Below, piece by piece: positions 36,093-43,362 of a stretch of 64,000 bases of DNA. Source of the stretch: Methylotenera versatilis 7 (GTDB taxonomy: Bacteria > Pseudomonadota > Gammaproteobacteria > Burkholderiales > Methylophilaceae); assembly GCF_000799165.1 (NCBI RefSeq), contig NZ_JUGF01000002.1:930001-994000 (forward strand). The letters run 5' to 3'. The notes beneath the pieces were generated by a model. That model did not search any database, was not told the origin of the DNA, and saw nothing but the letters and a program-made list of their open reading frames with translations. Position 1 is the first letter of the stretch. Each line of letters begins with the position of its first letter. Both the position numbers and the translations under genes were made by a program.

Positions 36093-37181
36093 CTACCTTC
36101 GCTCCACAATAAACAGCATACTTAAACCTGCTATTAAAAATAAAATAGTCGGGATAATAGCGCTCATTAATGGCGGCCAGTCATTCAAGACACCTAAGTG
36201 AATGAATACACGGTTCATGATTTGATACACCACACCAAGCATCACCCCAATAAAAATTTTGGTACTCGTGCCGCCGGAACGTTGCTGCAAAAAGCCAAAT
36301 GGCAGTGCCAATACAACCATCACCATACAAGCCAGCGGGTAAATCATTTTTGCCCATAAGGCGACTTGGTAACGCGTGGTTTTTTGTTTGTTGGTTTCTA
36401 AATGGTTGATAAACGAATATAGATTCCAAGCGGACATTTTTTCTGGCGCCACTAACAATACATTCAACAGTTCCGGTCTGATAAGTGACTTCCAGTTGGC
36501 TTCATTAAAAAACTGCACTTGCACATTATTGGATTGAATTTTTTTAAACGTATTAAATTTTGTTTGTGTAACGTCAGATAAGCGCCAGCGCTCATCCTCA
36601 AAAGCGCCATTTTTAGCGTCACTAATGCTGCGTAATCTGAAGTTCTCATCGAATTCGTAAATATGGATATTCATTAGGCTGGCATCCGGTAGAACGGTTT
36701 CTACATTGACAAAGCTTCTGCCATCTTTCACCCATAAGCCTGTTTTGAAATCTTGAGCAATCACCGAGTCGGTAGCTTGAATACGCATGCGTTGCGCCAT
36801 TTTTTCGCTAAATGGCGTGATTAACTCGCCAACGAAAAAGGTGATAATCGTAAACAATAAACCAATTTTGATTAAAATCCAGCCGATATCAATGATGGAT
36901 AAGCCGCTGACGCGCATGACAATCAATTCAGAGTTTCTTGCCAAGGTGCCAAGGCTGTACATCATGCCGACCAATACCGCCACTGGTACTACCTCGTAGA
37001 TGTGACCGGGGATACTTAACAGCACGAACACCAGCATTTTATTAATACCGTAATCGCCACGTCCAAGCGTGTCTAATTCTTGAATTAAATCAAAAAATGA
37101 GAACAATGCCAGTAAACCCAGCATGATCATCAAGATGCTCACACAGCATTCTTGCCAAAAATAACGATTAAAAATATTCAT
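36093..37181 (-). CDS. lptG: LPS export permease LptG
   Basis: 362 residues, six membrane helices with a large periplasmic domain between helices 3 and 4. Seen: the early F-D-L-I-Q-E-L-D-T-L-G block, F-F-V-G-E-L-I-T-P, and the final helices. LptG with LptF and the LptB ATPase extracts lipopolysaccharide from the inner membrane. It follows lptF by 12 bases on the minus strand. The pairing with lptF makes the name secure. Confidence 0.93.
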   Translation of the reverse strand: MNIFNRYFWQECCVSILMIMLGLLALFSFFDLIQELDTLGRGDYGINKMLVFVLLSIPGHIYEVVPVAVLVGMMYSLGTLARNSELIVMRVSGLSIIDIGWILIKIGLLFTIITFFVGELITPFSEKMAQRMRIQATDSVIAQDFKTGLWVKDGRSFVNVETVLPDASLMNIHIYEFDENFRLRSISDAKNGAFEDERWRLSDVTQTKFNTFKKIQSNNVQVQFFNEANWKSLIRPELLNVLLVAPEKMSAWNLYSFINHLETNKQKTTRYQVALWAKMIYPLACMVMVVLALPFGFLQQRSGGTSTKIFIGVMLGVVYQIMNRVFIHLGVLNDWPPLMSAIIPTILFLIAGLSMLFIVERR

Positions 37182-37193
37182 GTAATCTGATGA

Positions 37194-38321
37194 TTAAGTT
37201 TTAGGTTGTGCTTTTAACCAATTGCCTGGCCAAAAATATGAGAAAAAAGCGGGGATGATCGGCAGCAAATAGGTGCGTCGATAGTACATGTAAAAAGCTA
37301 ATAGTAAAAAGAAAACATGTACAGGCCACAAGCCAACCAGACTGCTTAAGCGTCCTTGCGTAACCCAGGCTTGAAAGATGCTTAGAATATTGTTGTAGAT
37401 GATGTAAATCAGCAATGCAAACATCAAGTTAAGTGAACGGCCAGCGCGTGGGTCAACAAAGCTTAACGGCACTGCCAATAGAACCAGTATCAGTGCGGAA
37501 ATAGGAATCGCTAAACGCCACTGCAGTTCGGCTTGATCGGCGGGTAACTCGCTACTTAACAGCTGTTCTGTAGAAAGGGTGTCGGTAGAACTGGGCTTAC
37601 GCGCAACCTCTTTGGTTTCAATGCGGAGCGCGTAACGCTCAAATTCGGTGGTTGAAACTTCAGCGCTATTCGGCTTGCCTTCATAGCGGCGGCCTTTTTC
37701 AAGGACGATAAAATTATCCCCATTCTCAACCTTGTCGCGGTGGCCGGTTGAGGAAACAACTACGCCGGTTTTTTGATGCTGGGTCGTATGTACAAAAATG
37801 TTTTTGACCACATTGCCGAGTTGATCAAAGCCTTCAATAAAATAAATGCGTTCGCCACCATTGGATTCTTTAAAAACGCCTGGACTGATAGAAGCCAGAT
37901 CATCGCGGCTTTTTAGTTGCACACGATAATCTTCCACTTTTTGTGTGGCCCAAGGCATCACAAAAAAACTCAGCAAAAAAATCACCACTGTAACCGGTGC
38001 TGCAAAATTTAAAATAGGTCGAATCCAATTGCTCACACTAAGGCCAGAACTAAACCATACTGCCATTTCAGAATCGCGGTGCCAGCGTGTGAGTGTCATC
38101 AGTACGCTTAAGAATATCGTTAGCGATAAAATCATGGGTAGGAACTTAACCATGTTAAAGCCCAACAAAGTAGTGATGGCATCATTTGGAATCCAGCCTT
38201 TTGCAGCACTGCGCACCAAATAGCCTGCGCGTTGTGCGATGACAATGCCCATGAGTATTAAAAACAGTCCGCCCGCGGTGCTGATTAACTCGTTAGATAA
38301 CGATTTTTTGAATATGCGCAA
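37194..38321 (-). CDS. lptF: LPS export permease LptF
   Basis: 375 residues of the YjgP/YjgQ family: six membrane helices with a periplasmic jellyroll domain between the third and fourth. Typical segments are E-L-I-S-T-A-G-G near the start, F-F-V-M-P-W-A-T, and R-L-A-I-P-I-S-A-L-I-L-V-L-L-A-V-P-L-S-F before helix 5. It is the first gene of the lptFG pair, divergent from pepA with 179 bases between. LptB, LptC and LptA are not in the window. Confidence 0.93.
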   Translation of the reverse strand: MRIFKKSLSNELISTAGGLFLILMGIVIAQRAGYLVRSAAKGWIPNDAITTLLGFNMVKFLPMILSLTIFLSVLMTLTRWHRDSEMAVWFSSGLSVSNWIRPILNFAAPVTVVIFLLSFFVMPWATQKVEDYRVQLKSRDDLASISPGVFKESNGGERIYFIEGFDQLGNVVKNIFVHTTQHQKTGVVVSSTGHRDKVENGDNFIVLEKGRRYEGKPNSAEVSTTEFERYALRIETKEVARKPSSTDTLSTEQLLSSELPADQAELQWRLAIPISALILVLLAVPLSFVDPRAGRSLNLMFALLIYIIYNNILSIFQAWVTQGRLSSLVGLWPVHVFFLLLAFYMYYRRTYLLPIIPAFFSYFWPGNWLKAQPKT

Positions 38322-38461
38322 TTTAAAATTGTTCCAAATTGGACTAAACCAATTTTTAAAGAGTGTTGTTTAAAGACTATTGTGCAAAAGCTAATGTTCA
38401 AATTTAGGCTTTGATTTCGCCTCAAAACGCTGGATAATTGATTAAAACTAACTTATTACCC

Positions 38462-38470
38462 TGATATAAA
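38462..38470 (+). promoter_or_regulatory. Extended -10 promoter before pepA
   Basis: TGATATAAA fits TGnTATAAT with a single mismatch. It lies 30 bases before the pepA ATG, which also has an AAGGA ribosome site. A nearby TTGATT (38438-38443) is too far for a normal spacer, so the -35 is uncertain. Confidence 0.4.
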
Positions 38471-38500
38471 ACTTAAGCATCAAACTTTAAAGGACTAGCA

Positions 38501-39979
38501 ATGGAATTTAGCATAAAAAATGGAAATCCTGAAAAACAACAGTCAGATTGCGTCATTGTAGGCGTGTTTGAGGGTAATAAATTAACCGATGCGGCCAAAG
38601 AGTTGGATAAAGCGTCTAATAAGGCGATTAGTGCCGTATTGAAAAATGGCGATTTTGAAGGTAAGTCGAATACGATTTTAGTGCTACATCAATTAGCAGA
38701 TGTAGCTGCTGCGCGTGTGATGTTGGTGGGATTGGGCAAGCAAGATGAATTTACCGAAAAGCAATATCGCCAAGCAGTGCGTGCAGCGGTTAAAGGCATG
38801 CCAAAAGGCGTGGCAAATGCCAGCTTTTTCTTAGCTGAAATTGCCATTAAGAAATCTGATACGCATGCCAAAGTCGCGCAATTGGTTGAAGTTGCATTAG
38901 ATGCTACTTATGTTGTGAATGCGATTAAAGCGAAAAAGGCAGATGCCAGTGCATTCAGCAAGATAGCGATTTTTGTAGCAAAATCTGAAACCGATGCTGC
39001 CGAAGCGGCTATTAAACAAGGTAGCTCAATTGGTGCCGGCGTTACATTGGCTAAGAATTTAGGTAACTTGCCACCCAATATCTGCACGCCAACTTATTTG
39101 GGTGAGCAGGCAAAAAGCTTGGCCAAACAATACGGTTTTAAAGTGGAAGTATTAGAAAAAGCGGAAATTGAAAAACTGGGTATGGGTTCGTTTTTAGGCG
39201 TTGCACAAGGCAGCGTGGAGCCACCTCGCTTGATTGTGCTACAGCATTTAAATGGTAAAAAAGGTCAAAAGCCAGTGGTATTGGTTGGTAAAGGGATTAC
39301 TTTTGATACCGGTGGTATTTCGATAAAACCTGGCGCTGATATGGATGAAATGAAATATGACATGTGTGGTGCGGCTAGTGTGTTCGGTACATTTAAAGCC
39401 ATTGGTGAGTTGAATCTGCCGCTTAATGTTGTGGGCATTATCCCTACTTGTGAAAATATGCCTGATGCCGGTGCGATTAAACCAGGTGATATTTTAACCA
39501 GCATGGCAGGGTTAACCATTGAGGTGCTGAACACCGATGCGGAGGGCCGCTTGATTTTATGCGATGCGCTGACTTATGCAGAACGTTTTGAACCAAGCGC
39601 AGTGGTGGATATTGCAACTCTGACAGGTGCGTGTGTGATTGCACTTGGTCACCATCCAAGCGGATTGTTCAGTAACAAAGATGCGTTGGCCAAAGAGCTA
39701 TTGGAAGCTGGCGATGCCGCGCATGATCGTGCTTGGCATATGCCACTGTGGGATGAGTTCCAAACTCAACTAGACAGTAATTTTGCTGATATGGCAAATA
39801 TTGGCGGCCGTGCTGGCGGCAGCATTACTGCTGCTTGTTTCTTATCGCGCTTCACCAAAAAATATGATTGGGCGCATTTGGATATCGCTGGTACTGCATG
39901 GAAAAGTGGTAAAGAAAAAGGCGGTACTGGTCGCCCGGTGCCACTATTAACGACGTTTTTAATTCAACGTGCAGCTTAA
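38501..39979 (+). CDS. pepA: Leucyl aminopeptidase PepA
   Basis: 492 residues, normal M17 peptidase length. The signature N-T-D-A-E-G-R-L begins at residue 344 and the metal-binding G-K-G-I-T-F-D-T-G-G block is intact. The hexameric enzyme removes N-terminal residues using two metal ions in the cytoplasm. In other bacteria PepA also binds DNA as a recombination or transcription factor; nothing here tests that. holC follows 15 bases later, a common pepA-holC order. Confidence 0.97.
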   Translation: MEFSIKNGNPEKQQSDCVIVGVFEGNKLTDAAKELDKASNKAISAVLKNGDFEGKSNTILVLHQLADVAAARVMLVGLGKQDEFTEKQYRQAVRAAVKGMPKGVANASFFLAEIAIKKSDTHAKVAQLVEVALDATYVVNAIKAKKADASAFSKIAIFVAKSETDAAEAAIKQGSSIGAGVTLAKNLGNLPPNICTPTYLGEQAKSLAKQYGFKVEVLEKAEIEKLGMGSFLGVAQGSVEPPRLIVLQHLNGKKGQKPVVLVGKGITFDTGGISIKPGADMDEMKYDMCGAASVFGTFKAIGELNLPLNVVGIIPTCENMPDAGAIKPGDILTSMAGLTIEVLNTDAEGRLILCDALTYAERFEPSAVVDIATLTGACVIALGHHPSGLFSNKDALAKELLEAGDAAHDRAWHMPLWDEFQTQLDSNFADMANIGGRAGGSITAACFLSRFTKKYDWAHLDIAGTAWKSGKEKGGTGRPVPLLTTFLIQRAA

Positions 39980-39994
39980 AATTAAAGGCTTAGC

Positions 39995-40495
39995 ATGACG
40001 CGAATTGAATTTTATTCTAACGTGACTGATAAGCAGCATTTACTGATCAGTCTTGTGGAACGCGCGCTACTTAAGCATCGGCAGGTGACCGTGTTAACTG
40101 AGGATGTTAAAAGTGCGACGGATGTTTCTGTGGAGTTGTGGCAGCGTCAGCCAGATAGTTTCTTGCCGCATGTGATGGCTGAGCACGCCCATGCGGCAAG
40201 CACACCTATTATTATCGCCTGTAAAAAGAATGCAGCAGGGCGGGTGGATGAGGTGATTCAGGACGAATTACTGATTAACTTAACCGTGCAGGAGCCGCAA
40301 TTTTTTAGCCGATTTACCCATTTGATTGAGATTGTGGGCAATGACGAAGCTGATAAATTGAGCGCCCGCCAACGCTACAAATTTTACCGTGATAGAGGTT
40401 ATGAGATTCAACATATTGACCATGCTAAAATGCAAGCATCCAAGTTGGATGCGGATAGTTCGTTATCCAATAATCAAGCATCAGAGGCAGAGTAA
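39995..40495 (+). CDS. holC: DNA polymerase III chi subunit
   Basis: 166 residues with the HolC fold: R-I-E-F-Y-S-N-V near the start, and L-L-I-N-L-T-V-Q and F-T-H-L-I-E-I-V-G in the second half. Chi links the clamp loader to SSB on lagging-strand DNA. It lies between pepA and the helical protein at 40504, eight bases apart, so the three genes probably share a transcript. Confidence 0.92.
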   Translation: MTRIEFYSNVTDKQHLLISLVERALLKHRQVTVLTEDVKSATDVSVELWQRQPDSFLPHVMAEHAHAASTPIIIACKKNAAGRVDEVIQDELLINLTVQEPQFFSRFTHLIEIVGNDEADKLSARQRYKFYRDRGYEIQHIDHAKMQASKLDADSSLSNNQASEAE

Positions 40496-40503
40496 GGACT
40501 ATT

Positions 40504-41490
40504 TTGGCAGACCACTCCACAACAGATAGCAAAATCCCTGTGCTGACAGAGGTGTATCAGCCCAAAGTTAAAGCTGAGCGTAGTGCGGAAGAGTTGCAGG
40601 CTCAAGCAAGTAAGCAAAATGACCCAACTTTAGGCATAACACCAGAATTTATTGCGCGCGTCACAAACCATGTCAGGCCACGGCTGGAAGCGGACATTAC
40701 GCAAGCGGTGATGGATAGTGTGCACGATGCGCTTAAAAAAGATTTAATCAAAGAGTTGCAAGCTGAAATCAGTAAAACGCAGACAGCCATTGAATCCAAT
40801 ACTGCTGATTTTATTGATAGAACCAAAGCAGACCTTAAAACGGAGCTGCCGCGCATGTATCAAGCTAGCGCGGAGTTAGTTCATGCAAGCCTGACAGATA
40901 AAATTGCTGGAATGCAAACAGCAGCCATCACACAAGTAGATAGAATGTTGACAGATGTGATGCAGACATCCACGCAAGCGGCTACAACTGAAATTAATAC
41001 CTATGTTGAAACGCTTAAAACGGATGCAACTGCATGTATTCAGCTTGATTTAAATCAAGCCTTGCAAGCGTTTCAAAGTGAGTCGCTACAACAGCATCAG
41101 GCGCAATTAAATAGCGAGCTAAGTAATGCGTATGAGACGATTATGCAAGCAGCTCAACAAGATTTGCAACAGCAGGTGCAAACGCTGCAATCTGGCGCGC
41201 TTGCACAAATCCGTAGCGAATTAGATGAGGCCATGCCGGCTATTTACACTGCAGCGGCAGATGAGGTTAAAGCTAAATTTATAGAAGAAATGACAGCGCA
41301 AAGCTTGCAGGTGCGGGAAGGCTTTTTATCTGCAGTGAATGGTGATTTACCGGCAGTGCAAGAGGTGTTGCATGCCAATATCCAGCATATATTGGCAAGT
41401 GCATTACCCGCCCTAGAAAGCGATTTGCGCCGACAATTAACAGACGAGTTACAAGAACTGCTGTTTAAAGTAAAGTTTGTGTTGCCATAA
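40504..41490 (+). CDS. Helical Gln/Ala-rich protein of unknown function
   Basis: 328 residues from a TTG start eight bases after holC. The first 20 residues hold I-P-V-L-T-E-V-Y-Q-P, reminiscent of the short conserved start of DUF2486-type proteins, which is tentative. From about residue 45 to the end it is almost all amphipathic helix, rich in Gln, Ala, Asp and Thr with recurring patterns such as A-A-Q-Q-D-L-Q-Q-Q-V-Q. No membrane helix or signal is seen. The tail ends in L-L-F-K-V-K-F-V-L-P. It could be a coiled-coil scaffold or a lipid- or DNA-associated protein; nothing decides. Confidence 0.7.
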   Translation: MADHSTTDSKIPVLTEVYQPKVKAERSAEELQAQASKQNDPTLGITPEFIARVTNHVRPRLEADITQAVMDSVHDALKKDLIKELQAEISKTQTAIESNTADFIDRTKADLKTELPRMYQASAELVHASLTDKIAGMQTAAITQVDRMLTDVMQTSTQAATTEINTYVETLKTDATACIQLDLNQALQAFQSESLQQHQAQLNSELSNAYETIMQAAQQDLQQQVQTLQSGALAQIRSELDEAMPAIYTAAADEVKAKFIEEMTAQSLQVREGFLSAVNGDLPAVQEVLHANIQHILASALPALESDLRRQLTDELQELLFKVKFVLP

Positions 41491-41491
41491 T

Positions 41492-41872
41492 TTAGGTTTT
41501 GATTAAATCGGCGTAGGCATCGGCCGTTAAAAAATGCTTGGTATCATTTGTGTCAGTCGGCTTAAATTTGAATATCCACGCGGCGTAAGGTTTGTCATTA
41601 ATACCTTCGGGCGCATTCAATAAATCATTATTAATTTCAGTCACTATGCCATTCATTGGCGCATGCAAATCTGAACCTGTTTTGACTGATTCCACTACTC
41701 CGCAAGGCGCGCCGTTTACGAGTATGTCATCTACGTTGGGTGGTTGAATAAACACAATATCGCCCAATAAATCTTGCGCATAATCCGTGATGCCTGCCGA
41801 CCACTCGCCAGTAGTGGTTTGGCTTACCCATAAATGTTCGGCAGTGTAATATAAAGTATTTGGAATTTTCAT
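41492..41872 (-). CDS. gcvH: Glycine cleavage H-like lipoyl protein
   Basis: 126 residues, normal for GcvH. The lipoylated Lys is 64 in E-S-V-K-T-G-S-D, where most GcvH have E-S-V-K-A-A-S-D. H protein shuttles the aminomethyl group between the P, T and L proteins. No gcvT or gcvP is adjacent, so it is either the distant member of that system or a lipoate-binding protein of another path, such as sulfur oxidation. It converges on the helical protein gene, with one base between the two stops. Confidence 0.85.
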   Translation of the reverse strand: MKIPNTLYYTAEHLWVSQTTTGEWSAGITDYAQDLLGDIVFIQPPNVDDILVNGAPCGVVESVKTGSDLHAPMNGIVTEINNDLLNAPEGINDKPYAAWIFKFKPTDTNDTKHFLTADAYADLIKT

Positions 41873-41984
41873 GGTGTTATTCAGTCATTGTTATATTCAA
41901 GTATTCTAAGATATTCCGTTAAGTCTTATATTCTCGCACAAAGCTAATATTTGTCACCACTTAAAGTCGTGCATTTAAGATGCC

Positions 41985-42002
41985 TGTGTCAAAAAAGACA
42001 CA
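41985..42002. repeat. TGTGTC-N6-GACACA inverted repeat
   Basis: TGTGTC (41985-41990) and GACACA (41997-42002) flank six A residues, a dyad suited to a dimeric regulator. It lies 108 bases before the PbpG-type gene and 113 bases before gcvH, within the 237-base gap 41873-42109, which holds no gene. The rest of the gap is AT-rich without a recognised motif. Confidence 0.35.
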
Positions 42003-42109
42003 ATATCAAATATGTTAATATTATTTTTATAAATATGCGCTAAGCTAATGACAAATAAACATTTTTTATATATTATCTATTCAAATGTTGTTGAGTTAAG
42101 GTTGTTAAA

Positions 42110-43210
42110 ATGAATAAACTTTTTAAGAGAATCGTGCTGTTATATGTAGCATTTTCCTTGGTGGCAATGCCGATACAGTCGATGGCGGAGCCAAAGAAAA
42201 CCAATAAACGCGTTTCTACAAGTCAGAAAAATACAGCCAGTAAAGCGCGTGTAAAAAGCAGCAAAGTGGTGAAAAAAGTGAATCTTAAAACACGTACTAC
42301 AACACATAAAGTACGTACTTATACTCAGGCAGAATATTTAGCAGCAGATCGTTACGATGGTAGTGGGATTCTACAACTGGCATCTGCTAAAGCGTTGATT
42401 ATCAATCAAAACACGGGCGAAGTTATTTACGCAAAAAATACCAATATACCTACACCGATCGCTTCTATTACTAAATTAATGACAGCAATGGTGATGTTGG
42501 ATGCCCAGCTATCGTTGGATGATATGCTAACTGTTTCAGATGAAGATGTTGATTATTTGAAAGGATCCAGTTCAAGATTAAGCGTTGGCGCAACATTAAG
42601 TCGTGGTGATATGTTGCAATTGGCACTCATGGCATCAGAAAATCGTGCGGCCTCGGCAATCTCGAGATATTATCCTGGCGGTAAATACGCGTTCTTTAAA
42701 GCGATGAACGCGAAAGCATTACAGCTTGGTATGGTTAATACCGAATTTATGGATGCTACTGGGTTAAATAGCCGGAATATATCAACTGCCGAAGACTTGA
42801 CGAAAATGGTCGCGGCGGCTTATCAATACCCAGAAATTAGAATGGCAAGTACCAGTCCATCACACGAGGTTTACGTTCAAAATCGTGCTCACTCAGTGAA
42901 CTTTAACAATACGAATGGCCTTGTGCGTGGCGGTGAGTGGCAAATCGGACTGTCTAAAACAGGTTATATTTCCGAGGCAGGCCGTTGTTTGGTGATGCAA
43001 GCGCAACTTGGCGGCGAGCCAATGATTATTGTGCTGTTGGATTCAAATGGTAAGTTAACGCGTATCGGCGATGCAAATCGTGTGCGTAAATGGGTGGAAT
43101 ATAATAGCGAACCTAAGTTGACGACAACAGGACAAGTAGATTTACAGCATGAAACATTTAAGGCTAAGCCTGCACGTGGTCATGAAGTGACATCGGGCAG
43201 AATTTCTTAA
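42110..43210 (+). CDS. pbpG: D-Ala-D-Ala endopeptidase, PbpG-like
   Basis: 366 residues of the S11 peptidase family. Signal peptide (about 1-26, ending S-M-A-E). Active-site motifs are S-I-T-K (Ser 119, Lys 122), S-E-N (176-178) and K-T-G (284-286). Enzymes of this low-molecular-weight PBP group cut D-Ala crosslinks in peptidoglycan. Between the signal and the catalytic domain lies a strongly basic, Lys/Ser/Thr-rich stretch (about 29-70), unusual for the family, which could bind acidic envelope polymers. AAGG precedes the ATG. Confidence 0.92.
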   Translation: MNKLFKRIVLLYVAFSLVAMPIQSMAEPKKTNKRVSTSQKNTASKARVKSSKVVKKVNLKTRTTTHKVRTYTQAEYLAADRYDGSGILQLASAKALIINQNTGEVIYAKNTNIPTPIASITKLMTAMVMLDAQLSLDDMLTVSDEDVDYLKGSSSRLSVGATLSRGDMLQLALMASENRAASAISRYYPGGKYAFFKAMNAKALQLGMVNTEFMDATGLNSRNISTAEDLTKMVAAAYQYPEIRMASTSPSHEVYVQNRAHSVNFNNTNGLVRGGEWQIGLSKTGYISEAGRCLVMQAQLGGEPMIIVLLDSNGKLTRIGDANRVRKWVEYNSEPKLTTTGQVDLQHETFKAKPARGHEVTSGRIS

Positions 43211-43237
43211 AGATAATTCGTTTTAAATTTTAAGTAT

Positions 43238-43274
43238 AAAAAATGGCTCTGAAGTAACATTCAGAGCCATTTTT
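43238..43274. terminator. Bidirectional terminator between pbpG and topA
   Basis: AATGGCTCTGAA (43242-43253) pairs with TTCAGAGCCATT (43260-43271), with a six-base loop, an A-run before (43238-43243) and a T-run after (to 43274). It can end transcripts from both convergent genes. Confidence 0.9.
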
Positions 43275-43362
43275 CTTTTATTGCATTACCGTATTATCAG
43301 TTGCGAATTACAATTTCTCACCTGCTAAGTCATTTTGATTGCTGGTTAAATTAAAGTAGACG

